Shown here piece by piece: positions 34,800 through 42,896 of a stretch of 64,000 bases of DNA (positions are counted from its first letter, which is position 1; each line of letters opens with the position of its first letter). The translations under genes were made by a program, and so were the position numbers. Location: the NCBI RefSeq assembly GCF_003323735.1, contig NZ_QOIM01000047.1:1-64000 (forward strand), written 5' to 3'. This DNA comes from Streptomyces reniochalinae (GTDB lineage Bacteria > Actinomycetota > Actinomycetes > Streptomycetales > Streptomycetaceae). Below the pieces are notes generated by a model, which ran no database searches, was not told the DNA's origin, and saw only the letters and a program-made list of their open reading frames with translations.

Positions 34800-35210
34800 C
34801 TATCGGGCGCCACCTGGGCCCTCGTCGCCGGGGGGATCGAGATGTACCCCGTTCAGATGTACGACGCGCAAGGCGGCGCGCAGCACGTCGACCTGTTCCG
34901 GCGACATCATCCCGAAGAAGTCGACGAGCGCGGCGGCCGGGTTGTCACTGGCCGACCACGCTTCGTTCATGAGAGCCGCGGAGTATGCGGCCCGGGTGGA
35001 GACCGCCGCATATCGATAGGCGCGGCCTTCTTGCTCCCGCCTCAGCCAGCCCTTCTGGCGCAGGTTGTCCATTACGGTCATCACCGTCGTGTACGCGACG
35101 GTCCGTTCCTTCTGGAGATCCTCGAGGACTTCCCGCACGGTGACCGGGCGGTTCCAGCGCCATACCCGGGTCATCACGGCGTCTTCCAGCTCTCCCAATG
35201 GCCTCGGCAC
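34800..35210 (-). CDS. BlaI/MecI/CopY-family regulator
   Basis: Penicillinase-repressor-type winged helix (136 aa): LGELEDAVMTRVWRWNRPVTVREVLEDL, then VAYTTVMTVMDNLRQKGWLRRE and EGRAYRYAA. The C-terminal dimerisation segment is present. Usually such repressors pair with an M56 sensor protease gene, but none is nearby, so it is an orphan. Start: TATTAT lies 6 nt before the GTG at 35210 (leaderless); the in-frame extension to 35378 is not protein-like. Confidence 0.9.
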   Translation of the reverse strand: MPRPLGELEDAVMTRVWRWNRPVTVREVLEDLQKERTVAYTTVMTVMDNLRQKGWLRREQEGRAYRYAAVSTRAAYSAALMNEAWSASDNPAAALVDFFGMMSPEQVDVLRAALRVVHLNGVHLDPPGDEGPGGAR

Positions 35211-35292
35211 GGAAGAATAATAGTGGAAAATGTCCGGATCGCGGGAATTACCCGGAAGGCGGGCAGTCGGCGCTGTCGGGGCGAGCGACCGC

Positions 35293-35463
35293 TCAGCTGC
35301 CGGACTTCCGCTGACCCGCCTCGGCACGGGAGAGGGCCGCGTCGACGACGGCGTCCTCCTTCGCCTTGTTCGCCCCACCCTGGCTCTTGATCATGGTGAC
35401 GATGAGCGCGGTGAAGGCCACCGCCATCACGACCGGCGGGGTGAGCGCGGCAAGGTAATCCAT
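35293..35463 (-). CDS. small single-pass membrane protein
   Basis: A 56-aa gene with a clear ribosome site (GAGGAGG, 8 nt before the ATG at 35463). The N-terminal half is hydrophobic (MDYLAALTPPVVMAVAFTAL then IVTMI). The C-terminal half is charged, ending in a helix rich in Ala, Lys, Asp and Arg. I recognise no function; small proteins of this kind recur near the BlaI-like gene in Streptomyces as I recall. It ends 83 bp before the BlaI-like gene. Confidence 0.7.
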   Translation of the reverse strand: MDYLAALTPPVVMAVAFTALIVTMIKSQGGANKAKEDAVVDAALSRAEAGQRKSGS

Positions 35464-35578
35464 GACGTGAGCCTCCTCGACGAACCAGACCCCCAGCCTA
35501 CGCCGCCGCCCTCACCCGAGGGGACGCACCACCCCGCCGGGCGGGGTCGCCCCGGGCCGGAGGGCGGGCCGCAGGGGG

Positions 35579-36739
35579 TCAGGCCGGGATCGAGCGCGGG
35601 CGGCCGTCGGCGGAGCGGGCCGGGCGCGCATGCCGGACCCCGGCCTCGCCCTGGTCCCGGTCCCCGTCCTGGTCCTCCCGCTCGGGAGAGGGGGCCGCCG
35701 GCGGGGTCCGGCGGCGGGGCGGGAAGACCTCGGCGGGCGTGGGGACGGGGCGGGACGGCGGGGCCGGCTCCGGGGACCCGGGCCGCTCGGCGGGACCGGG
35801 GTTCACCGGACCAGGAGAGGGCTCCCCTTCCCGCTCCCGCTCAGCGTTCTCGTCCCCCCGCACGTCCTGCCCGGAGGCGACCTCAAAGTACGCGGATTCC
35901 GAGTCCGACGCGGAACCGCCCTTGGCGGTGGAGCCCGAGCCGGAGGCGGAAGCGGTCTCGGGTTCTGTGGCCGCGCCCGGCAGGGGGACATGACCGGGCG
36001 CGACGGCAGCGCCCGCCACCAGAGCGTCCCGGGGGACCGTGGCAGCGTCCGCCTCGGGGAGATTGCCGAGCGCGGCCGCGCCGGGAGCGGAGGCCGTGCC
36101 CGGAGGCGCCGTGGCGGGACCGGGCGCGGGGCCTGGTGTCGGGCCTGGCGTGGGGCGGGGGGCCGTGGACGGGCGGGGCGGGCGCGCGGGGTTGTGCGGG
36201 GCGGGGAGGGCGAGGGGTGCCGAGCGGGCGGGAGGCACGTGGGGGCCGCGCTCGGCGTGCGTGCCGCCGGTGGTCGTCTCCTCGGCCGGATCCTCCCCGC
36301 CGGCTGCCGGTCCCTCATCGGCGGGCCGGCGCCCCTGGGGGACGTACGCGGATGCCAGCGCCTCGGCGCGGCGGAGGAGCCGGCTGCGGCGCGCCCGTTC
36401 GTCGGACCCCGTCCGCCGGGCGCACAGCCCGCGGAGGGCGGCCAGGTCGTCCCGGGTGGGCCGGTGGCCGGATTCGAGGGCTGCCTCCAGCTGGTCGAGG
36501 TAGCCGGCGGCGGCGCCGGGCAGGGCCCCGCGGTAGCGGGCGAGATCGGCCCGCAGGAAGGAGCGCAGCCTGCTGCCCTCACGGACGGCTTCGTCCACGG
36601 CCTGGGCGAGCCGCAGGTACGCGCGGGCGTCCTCGGGCGCGGGTGCGGACTTGAGGGCGGTGGCGAGGGCGCCGCCGAGCACGCGCAGCTCGTCGGCGCT
36701 GAACGCCACGCCGCCTCGGGAACCGTGTGGCGTGGGCAT
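35579..36739 (-). CDS. hypothetical protein with helical N-terminus and Pro-rich tail
   Basis: Protein of 386 aa. Residues ~10-150 are helical and probably folded (VAFSADELRVLGGALATALK, DLARYRGALPGAAAGYLDQLEAALESGHRPTRDDLAALRGLC). The remainder is low-complexity, rich in Pro, Ala, Glu and Gly. No domain is recognised and no membrane segment seen. The ATG at 36739 lies 6 nt after TATCGT, suggesting a leaderless message. It follows coaX on the same strand. Confidence 0.75.
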   Translation of the reverse strand: MPTPHGSRGGVAFSADELRVLGGALATALKSAPAPEDARAYLRLAQAVDEAVREGSRLRSFLRADLARYRGALPGAAAGYLDQLEAALESGHRPTRDDLAALRGLCARRTGSDERARRSRLLRRAEALASAYVPQGRRPADEGPAAGGEDPAEETTTGGTHAERGPHVPPARSAPLALPAPHNPARPPRPSTAPRPTPGPTPGPAPGPATAPPGTASAPGAAALGNLPEADAATVPRDALVAGAAVAPGHVPLPGAATEPETASASGSGSTAKGGSASDSESAYFEVASGQDVRGDENAEREREGEPSPGPVNPGPAERPGSPEPAPPSRPVPTPAEVFPPRRRTPPAAPSPEREDQDGDRDQGEAGVRHARPARSADGRPRSIPA

Positions 36740-36849
36740 GGGGAGACGATAGGCGCCCCATGCCCTAAATGTGCTTATCGCCCGATTTATGGGCGTGGCG
36801 CTCGCGGACGGGACGGCGCGTCCCGCCCCGTCCGCCGTGGCCGGGCCCG

Positions 36850-37647
36850 TCAGCCGCGCTCGACGTTCCGTTCGTAGACCAGGCGGAGCCCGATCAGGGT
36901 GAGCCACGGCTCGTGCTCGTCGATGACCGCGGACTCGCCCAGGACCATGGGGGCCAGGCCGCCGGTCGCCAGGACGGTGACGTCCTCGGGGTCGTCGGCC
37001 AGTTCGGACGCCATACGGTGGACGACGCCGTCGACCTGCCCGGCGAAGCCGTAGACGATGCCGGACTGCATGGCCTCGACCGTGTTCTTGCCGATGATGC
37101 TCCGCGGCCGGGCGATCTCGATCTTGCGGAGCTGGGCGCCGCGCATCCCGAGCGCGTCGACGGAGATCTCGATGCCGGGCGCGATCACGCCGCCCACGTA
37201 CTCGCCGCGCGCGGAGACCGCGTCGAACGTGGTGGCCGTGCCGAAGTCGACGACGACGCACGGGCCGCCGTACAGCTCGACGGCCGCGAGCGCGTTGATG
37301 ATGCGGTCGGCGCCGACCTCCTTCGGGTTGTCCATGAGGATCGGCACGCCCGTCTTGACGCCGGGTTCGACGAGCACGGCCGGGATGTCGCCGTAGTAGC
37401 GCCGGGTGACCTCGCGCAGCTCGTGCAGCACGGAGGGCACGGTCGAACAGATGGCGATGCCCTCGACGTTGTCGCTCAGGTCGTCGCCGAGGAGGGGGTG
37501 CATGCCCATCAGGCCCTGGAGCAGCACGGCCAGTTCGTCGGCGGTGCGGTGCGCCTCGGTGGAGATGCGCCAGTGCTCGACGATCTCCTCGCCGTCGAAG
37601 AGGCCCAGCACGGTGTGGGTGTTGCCCACGTCGATGGTGAGCAGCAT
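36850..37647 (-). CDS. coaX: type III pantothenate kinase
   Basis: First committed enzyme of coenzyme A synthesis, phosphorylating pantothenate (265 aa). Signatures are the N-terminal ATP-binding motif LLTIDVGNTHTVLGLF, GADRIINALAAVELYG, the catalytic stretch VVVDFGTATTFDAV, and GGVIAPGIEISVDALGMRGAQL. The start codon overlaps the nadC stop by one base (TGATG), so it is coupled to nadC. Type III kinases are not inhibited by CoA. It is the last gene of the panC-nadB-nadC-coaX unit. Confidence 0.96.
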   Translation of the reverse strand: MLLTIDVGNTHTVLGLFDGEEIVEHWRISTEAHRTADELAVLLQGLMGMHPLLGDDLSDNVEGIAICSTVPSVLHELREVTRRYYGDIPAVLVEPGVKTGVPILMDNPKEVGADRIINALAAVELYGGPCVVVDFGTATTFDAVSARGEYVGGVIAPGIEISVDALGMRGAQLRKIEIARPRSIIGKNTVEAMQSGIVYGFAGQVDGVVHRMASELADDPEDVTVLATGGLAPMVLGESAVIDEHEPWLTLIGLRLVYERNVERG

Positions 37648-38714
37648 CAGGGCCGCTCCTTACCGGAGTCGGCCGGGCCATGGGCGCCGTCGGCTCGGCT
37701 CTCGGCGCGCAGGTCGAGGCCGATGTCGAGGATCGGGGACGAGTGCGTCAGCGAGCCGACGGCCAGGAAGTCGACCCCGGCCGCGGCGTACTCGGCGGCG
37801 TTGTCGAGCGTGAGGCGGCCTGAGGACTCCAGCCGCGCCCGCCCGGCGACCAGCGTGACGGCCTCGGTCGTCATGCCCGGCGTGAAGTTGTCCAGCAGCA
37901 GCAGGTCGGCGCCCTGGTCCAGGACCGGCGGGATCTGGTCGAGGCTGTCGACCTCCACCTCGATCGGCACGTCGGGGAACTCGGCCCGCACGCGGGCGAA
38001 CGCCTCCGCGACGCCGCCGGCCGCGATGACGTGGTTGTCCTTGATGAGCGCCGCGTCCGAGAGGGACATGCGGTGGTTGACGCCGCCGCCGCAGCGCACC
38101 GCGTACTTCTCCAGGGCGCGCAGCCCCGGGGTCGTCTTGCGGGTGTCGCGGACCGCGGTCTTCGTGCCCTCCAGCGCGTCCGCCCACGCGCGGGTCCCGG
38201 TGGCGATACCCGAGAGGCGGCACAGCAGGTTGAGGGCGCTGCGTTCGGCCGTGAGCAGGTCGCGGGTGCGGGTGCGGACGGTGAGCAGCCGCTGCCCTGC
38301 CTCGACCCGGTCGCCGTCCAGGACGTGGCGTTCGACCTCGAACTCGTCGGTGCAGACGACGGAGAGGACGGCCTCGGCGACGCGGAGTCCCGCGGCGGTG
38401 CCCGCCTCGCGGGCCGTGAAGTCGCCTGTGGCGACGGCCTCGTCGGGAATGGTCGCCACGCTGGTGACGTCCACGCCGCGGTCGAGGTCCTCCTCGACGG
38501 CGAGGTGGGCGATGTCCTCGACCTGGACCGGGTCGAGGCCCGCGTCGAGGAGGAGCTGGGCCAGGTCGGGGTCGAGACCGCACTCCAGCGGGTCGAGCCC
38601 CGGGTCGTCGGCGGCACCGGCCGAGCAGCCGCAGGCGTCGCCGCAGCCGCCTGCCTCCTTTGGCCGCTCCGCCGGGTCCCTGCCGATCTGGAGGAGGGGG
38701 AGGTCGTCGGTCAC
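37647..38714 (-). CDS. nadC: nicotinate-nucleotide diphosphorylase (carboxylating)
   Basis: Quinolinate phosphoribosyltransferase, third step of de novo NAD synthesis (355 aa, ~65 longer than most). The extra N-terminus contains a cysteine cluster, CGDACGC, not part of the catalytic fold. The usual motifs follow: LDRGVDVTSVATIP, LLCRLSGIAT, DTRKTTPGLRALEKYAV, RCGGGVNHRMSLSDAALIKDNH and the phosphate-binding end VDFLAVGSLTHSSPILDIGLD. It overlaps nadB by 4 bp upstream and coaX by 1 bp downstream. Confidence 0.96.
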   Translation of the reverse strand: MTDDLPLLQIGRDPAERPKEAGGCGDACGCSAGAADDPGLDPLECGLDPDLAQLLLDAGLDPVQVEDIAHLAVEEDLDRGVDVTSVATIPDEAVATGDFTAREAGTAAGLRVAEAVLSVVCTDEFEVERHVLDGDRVEAGQRLLTVRTRTRDLLTAERSALNLLCRLSGIATGTRAWADALEGTKTAVRDTRKTTPGLRALEKYAVRCGGGVNHRMSLSDAALIKDNHVIAAGGVAEAFARVRAEFPDVPIEVEVDSLDQIPPVLDQGADLLLLDNFTPGMTTEAVTLVAGRARLESSGRLTLDNAAEYAAAGVDFLAVGSLTHSSPILDIGLDLRAESRADGAHGPADSGKERP

Positions 38715-40495
38715 TTGTGCTCCTTGTGCTCGCTCATGACCGGGGGAAAGGCGGTCGTGTCGGTGGTGCGGACGGTGAAGTGTCCGCCGGGGGGCGTGCT
38801 GACGACCAGGTGACGGCGCCAGGCGGTGTCGTCGCGGTCCGGGTGGTCCTCCCGCCAGTGGCAGCCGCGTGTCTCCTCGCGGCGGAGCGCCGTCGCGACG
38901 AGGACCTGCGCGACCAGGTGGAGGTTGGCCGTCTCCCAGGTGTCGACGCCCGGTTCGGCGGGCTTGTCGTCCGGGGAGGGCGTGAGGGCGGCGAGCCGCT
39001 CGGCGGCCTCGGTGAGGGAGCGCGCGGAGCGCAGGACGCCCGCGCCCCTGGACATGGTGCGCTGGATCTCGGCGCGGGCGGTGGGCGGAAGGAGCGCGCC
39101 CCGGCCGGAGGGACCGCCCGCGGAGGGGGCCGCGGAGCGGGGCTCCGCGGCGCGGGACGACGCCCGGCCGGGGGCTGCGCCGGCCGGCCCTGAGGCCCGC
39201 TCGGCGATCTGCCCGGCGACCCGCTCCGCGATCTGTTCTGCGAAGACCAGACCTTCCAACAGGCTGTTCGAGGCGAGGCGGTTGGCGCCGTGCACTCCGG
39301 TGCAGGCGGTCTCACCGCAGGCGTACAGGCCGGGGACGGTGGTGCGTCCTGCCAGGTCGGTGCGGATGCCGCCGCTGGCGTAGTGGGCTGCGGGCGCGAC
39401 GGGCACAGGATCGGTGACGGGGTCGATGCCGTGCGCACGGCACGCCGCGAGGATGGTGGGGAAACGGGACTCCCACATGGGGGCGCCGAAGTGGCGGCCG
39501 TCCAGGTACATGTGGTCGGTGCCCTGTTCGGCGGCGCGGCGCGTGATGCCCTTGGCGACGATGTCGCGGGGGGCCAGCTCGGCGAGGGGATGGGCGCCCT
39601 GCATGAAGCGGACGCCGGCCGCGTCGACGAGGTGGGCGCCCTCGCCCCGCACGGCCTCGGAGATCAGCGGCTGCTGGCCCTCCGCGTCGGGGCCGAGGTA
39701 GAGGACGGTGGGGTGGAACTGGACGAACTCCAGGTCGGAGACCTCGGCGCCGGCGCGCAGCGCGAGGGCGACGCCGTCGCCCGTGGAGACCGCCGGATTG
39801 GTGGTGGCCGCGAAGACCTGGCCCATGCCGCCGGTGGCCAGGACCACGGCGGGCGCGCGGACGGCCCCGACCCCGTCGTGCCGGCCCTCGCCCATCACGT
39901 GCAGGGTGACGCCCGCGGCGCGGCCTTCGGCGTCCGTGAGGAGGTCGAGGACGAGGGCGTTCTCGACGGTGCGGATGGACTGCTCCCGTACGGCCTCGAC
40001 CAGGGCGCGGGAGACCTCCGCTCCGGTGGCGTCGCCGCCGGCGTGGACGATGCGGTCCCGGTGGTGGCCGCCCTCCCGGGTGAGGGCGATCCGCCCGGTC
40101 GCGGCAGAGGTGTCGAACCGGGCGCCGGACGCGATGAGCCGTCGTACCGCCCCGGGGGCCTCGGTGACGAGGGTGCGGACGGCTGCCTCGTCGCACAGCC
40201 CCGCCCCCGCTTCGAGGGTGTCGTCGAGGTGCTGCCCCGGGGTGTCGCCCTCGCCCAGGGCGGCCGCGATGCCGCCCTGGGCCCAGCGGGTGGATCCCGC
40301 GTCGAGCCGCGCCTTGGTGACGACGACCGTGCGGGCGCCGTGTGCCGCGCAGCGCAGGGCGGCGGTCAGCCCCGCGACGCCGGAGCCGACGACGACCACG
40401 TCGGCCTCCAGGCTCCAGCCCGGCGGCGGCGCGGGGAGGGCGCCGCCGGCTATGCCGGGGGTGGCTGCGGGCCGCCCACTGGTCCGGGTCATCAC
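38711..40495 (-). CDS. nadB: L-aspartate oxidase
   Basis: Flavoprotein making iminoaspartate for quinolinate synthesis, first step of de novo NAD (594 aa). The FAD-binding motif VVVVGSGVAGLTAALRCA is near residue 35, followed by STRWAQGGIAAAL and the active-site stretch GGHHRDRIVHAGGDATG. The C-terminal FAD contact is CGETACTGVHGANRLASNSLLEGLVFA. It overlaps panC by 4 bp and nadC by 4 bp. The quinolinate synthase gene nadA is not next to it. Confidence 0.96.
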   Translation of the reverse strand: MMTRTSGRPAATPGIAGGALPAPPPGWSLEADVVVVGSGVAGLTAALRCAAHGARTVVVTKARLDAGSTRWAQGGIAAALGEGDTPGQHLDDTLEAGAGLCDEAAVRTLVTEAPGAVRRLIASGARFDTSAATGRIALTREGGHHRDRIVHAGGDATGAEVSRALVEAVREQSIRTVENALVLDLLTDAEGRAAGVTLHVMGEGRHDGVGAVRAPAVVLATGGMGQVFAATTNPAVSTGDGVALALRAGAEVSDLEFVQFHPTVLYLGPDAEGQQPLISEAVRGEGAHLVDAAGVRFMQGAHPLAELAPRDIVAKGITRRAAEQGTDHMYLDGRHFGAPMWESRFPTILAACRAHGIDPVTDPVPVAPAAHYASGGIRTDLAGRTTVPGLYACGETACTGVHGANRLASNSLLEGLVFAEQIAERVAGQIAERASGPAGAAPGRASSRAAEPRSAAPSAGGPSGRGALLPPTARAEIQRTMSRGAGVLRSARSLTEAAERLAALTPSPDDKPAEPGVDTWETANLHLVAQVLVATALRREETRGCHWREDHPDRDDTAWRRHLVVSTPPGGHFTVRTTDTTAFPPVMSEHKEHK

Positions 40496-41373
40496 GAGGC
40501 TCCAAGGTGCAGGGGGACGTTGTCGATCAGCCGGGTGCGGCCCGCGCGGGCCGCGACGGCGAGGAGGGCGTCCCCCTGCCAGGCGGCGTCGGTGATCTCG
40601 CGGAAGCTCGCCGGGTCGACGAGGGCCACGTAGTCGACGTCGAGGCCGTCGGGTCCTTCGGCTGTGCGGCCCTGGCAGGCCAGCACGTCGCGGGCGGCGC
40701 GGAGCACGGCCACAGGTCCCGCGCCGGCCGCCTGTTCCCCGGCGCGCAGGGCGCGGGAGAGGGCGAGCGCGTGGGTGCGGTCGGGCTCGCCCAGGTAGCG
40801 GTTGCGGCTGGAGAGGGCGAGGCCGTCGTCCTCGCGGACGGTGGGCACGGCGACGATCGCGGTGGGGAAATTGAGGTCCTCGACCATGCGGCGGACCAGC
40901 GCGAGCTGCTGGGCGTCCTTCTGGCCGAAGAAGGCCACGTCGGGCGCGGTCAGGTGGAGCAGCTTGGCGACGACGGTGAGCATGCCGTCGAAGTGCCCCG
41001 GGCGCGAGGCGCCCTCCAAAACGTCGCCCATGGGGCCCGCCGAGACGCGCACCTGGGGTTCGCCGCCGGGGTAGACCTCCTCGACGGGCGGCGCGAAGAC
41101 CACGTCCGCGCCCTCCTTGCCGGCGACCAGTACGTCGGCCTCCAGGGTGCGCGGGTAGCGGTCCAGGTCCTCACCCGCGCCGAACTGGAGCGGGTTGACG
41201 AAGACGGTGACGACGACCTGCCCGCCGGGCCCCACGCGCTCCCGGGCCGCTCGTACCAGCGCGGCGTGGCCCTCGTGCAGGGCGCCCATCGTCATGACGA
41301 CGGCGCGCTCGGCGGTCGTGTCCCCGCGCCGGCCGCGCAGCTCGGTGGCGGTGGTGACGACGTGCGCGGTCAT
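40492..41373 (-). CDS. panC: pantoate-beta-alanine ligase
   Basis: Joins pantoate and beta-alanine to pantothenate using ATP (293 aa). Visible motifs are the nucleotide-binding MGALHEGHAALVRAAR (HEGH, HIGH-like), VFVNPLQFGAGEDLDRYPR, FFGQKDAQQLALVRRMV and SSRNRYLGEPDR. Its start overlaps the DUF2520 gene by 4 bp and its end overlaps nadB. The partner panD (beta-alanine from aspartate), next to panC in mycobacteria, is absent here and nadB occupies its place. Confidence 0.97.
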   Translation of the reverse strand: MTAHVVTTATELRGRRGDTTAERAVVMTMGALHEGHAALVRAARERVGPGGQVVVTVFVNPLQFGAGEDLDRYPRTLEADVLVAGKEGADVVFAPPVEEVYPGGEPQVRVSAGPMGDVLEGASRPGHFDGMLTVVAKLLHLTAPDVAFFGQKDAQQLALVRRMVEDLNFPTAIVAVPTVREDDGLALSSRNRYLGEPDRTHALALSRALRAGEQAAGAGPVAVLRAARDVLACQGRTAEGPDGLDVDYVALVDPASFREITDAAWQGDALLAVAARAGRTRLIDNVPLHLGAS

Positions 41374-42449
41374 GCGCGGTCCTCCCCGTCGGCTCCGCCG
41401 TCCCCCTCGTCGGGGCCGCCCGTACTGTCCGCGCCGTCCGCGCCTCCGCCTCGCTCGTGCGTGCCGTCGCCGAGGACGTCCAGCAGGTCGCCGGCCGGCC
41501 CCGCCGTGAGCAGGCCGTGGTCGAGCGCGCGGTCGGCGGTGGCCCGCGCCATCGCCAGGTAGCTCGCCACCGTCCGCGGTGCGTGCCGGCGCAACTCGGC
41601 GACGTGGGCGGCGACCGTCCCGGCGTCCCCCCGGGCGACCGGGCCGGTCAGTGCGGCGTCACCGGAGCGCAGCGCGTTGTCGAGCGCCGCGCCCAGCAGG
41701 GGCCCCAGCATCCGGTCGGGGGCCTGCACACCGGAGGTGCGCAGCAGCTCCATGGCCTGGTTGACGAGGGTGACCAGGTGGTTGGCGCCGATGGCGAGGG
41801 CCGCGTGGTAGAGCGGCCTGGCCTCCTCGGCGACCCACTCGGGCTCCCCGCCCATCTCGATGACCAGCGCCTGGGCCGCCAGCCGCAGCTCCTCGGGCGC
41901 CGTCACCCCGAACGAGCACCCGGCCAGCCGCTGCACGTCCACCGCGGTGCCCGTGAAGGTCATCACCGGGTGCAGTGCCAGCGGCAGGGCCCCCGCGGCC
42001 AGCGCGGGTTCCAGTACGGAGACGCCGTACCGGCCCGAGGTGTGGACCACCAGCTGCCCAGGGCGCACGGCGCCGGTGGTGACCAGGCCCGCGACCAGGC
42101 CAGGCAGCGCGTCGTCGGGAACGGTCAGCAGAACGAGTTCGGAGCGGGCCAGCACCTCGTCGGGGCCGACCACGGGGACGCCGGGCAGCAGCTCGGCCGC
42201 GCGGCGCCTGGAGGCGTCCGAGACGCCGGAGACCGCGACCGGGCGGTGTCCCGCCAGCCGCAGCGCCGCCGCCAGCGCGGGGCCGACGCGGCCCGCGCCC
42301 ACGACGCCGACCGCCAGCCGTGCCGGGCGGTCCTCGGCCCGCGCCGGAGCGGACGGCTCGGGTCCGCCACCGGCCGCGGACCGCGAGGGCCCCCCGGCGC
42401 TCTGCGGCCCGTCGCCCGGGTGCGGGTGGTGAGGGTGGTGTGCGTTCAC
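41370..42449 (-). CDS. Rossmann-like / DUF2520 domain protein
   Basis: Oxidoreductase-like protein of 359 aa. A His/Pro-rich N-terminus (~60 residues) precedes an NAD(P)-binding domain (VGVVGAGRVGPALAAALRLAG) and an all-helical DUF2520 domain (LYHAALAIGANHLVTLVNQAMELL). The family sits next to panC across actinobacteria and resembles ketopantoate reductase/6-PGDH-like enzymes, so a pantothenate role such as ketopantoate reduction is an inference. The start is the GTG at 42449 with a GGAAGG site; longer frames upstream are Arg-rich and not protein-like. Confidence 0.85.
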   Translation of the reverse strand: MNAHHPHHPHPGDGPQSAGGPSRSAAGGGPEPSAPARAEDRPARLAVGVVGAGRVGPALAAALRLAGHRPVAVSGVSDASRRRAAELLPGVPVVGPDEVLARSELVLLTVPDDALPGLVAGLVTTGAVRPGQLVVHTSGRYGVSVLEPALAAGALPLALHPVMTFTGTAVDVQRLAGCSFGVTAPEELRLAAQALVIEMGGEPEWVAEEARPLYHAALAIGANHLVTLVNQAMELLRTSGVQAPDRMLGPLLGAALDNALRSGDAALTGPVARGDAGTVAAHVAELRRHAPRTVASYLAMARATADRALDHGLLTAGPAGDLLDVLGDGTHERGGGADGADSTGGPDEGDGGADGEDRA

Positions 42450-42514
42450 GAAAGAGGCCTTCCGTATGCGTTCCGGTCCGCTCAGTGGCCGGTACCGGAC
42501 GAGACCTCGCCATG

Positions 42515-42763
42515 CTAAGCCCTGCGCGCGCGCCGCCGGAGGGGTCGGGGTGCGGCCCCGCTCGCCGCCGAGCGCCGCTCGCGGCCCTGTTCGGCGGCCC
42601 GCCCGGCGGCGCGGGTTTGGCCGAGTTCCCTCCTGGCCTCCTTGCGCGCCACCCACCAGGCCCGCAGGAGCTTCGCCTCGTGCGTGCCCGGTGCCGGTGG
42701 CGGCGCCTGCCCCTGGGAGCGGAGCCGCCAGGTGTCCATCGCGTACTGCTCACCGATGCTCAT
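42515..42763 (-). CDS. small hypothetical protein
   Basis: An 82-aa frame starting ATG at 42763, with a conserved-looking N-terminus (MSIGEQYAMDTWRLRSQGQA) and a helical part (EAKLLRAWWVARKEARREL), ending in a strongly basic tail. CAGCGT lies 7 nt before the ATG, a weak leaderless signal. Codon usage fits its neighbours. No function is known to me. It is divergent from the DUF5937 regulator and shares its palindromic control region. Confidence 0.5.
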   Translation of the reverse strand: MSIGEQYAMDTWRLRSQGQAPPPAPGTHEAKLLRAWWVARKEARRELGQTRAAGRAAEQGRERRSAASGAAPRPLRRRARRA

Positions 42764-42805
42764 GCCCCCGACGCTGCACCGCCGCCGCCCGGCCCGGCAC
42801 GCGCA

Positions 42806-42854
42806 TTGACCAGCCTCGTCAATCGGTACCCGTTCGATTGACGACGCTGGTCAA
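42806..42854. promoter_or_regulatory. 20-bp inverted repeat, probable ArsR operator
   Basis: The arms 42806-42825 (TTGACCAGCCTCGTCAATCG) and 42835-42854 are inverted copies with 19 of 20 bases matching, separated by 9 bp. Each arm itself contains two similar half-sites (TTGACCAGC and GTCAATCG). It sits 42 bp before the DUF5937/ArsR gene and 43 bp before the divergent 82-aa gene. Confidence 0.8.
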
Positions 42855-42896
42855 TCGAGGGGGGAACGGCGCTGACCGGCAGGCAGGATGGAGGGC

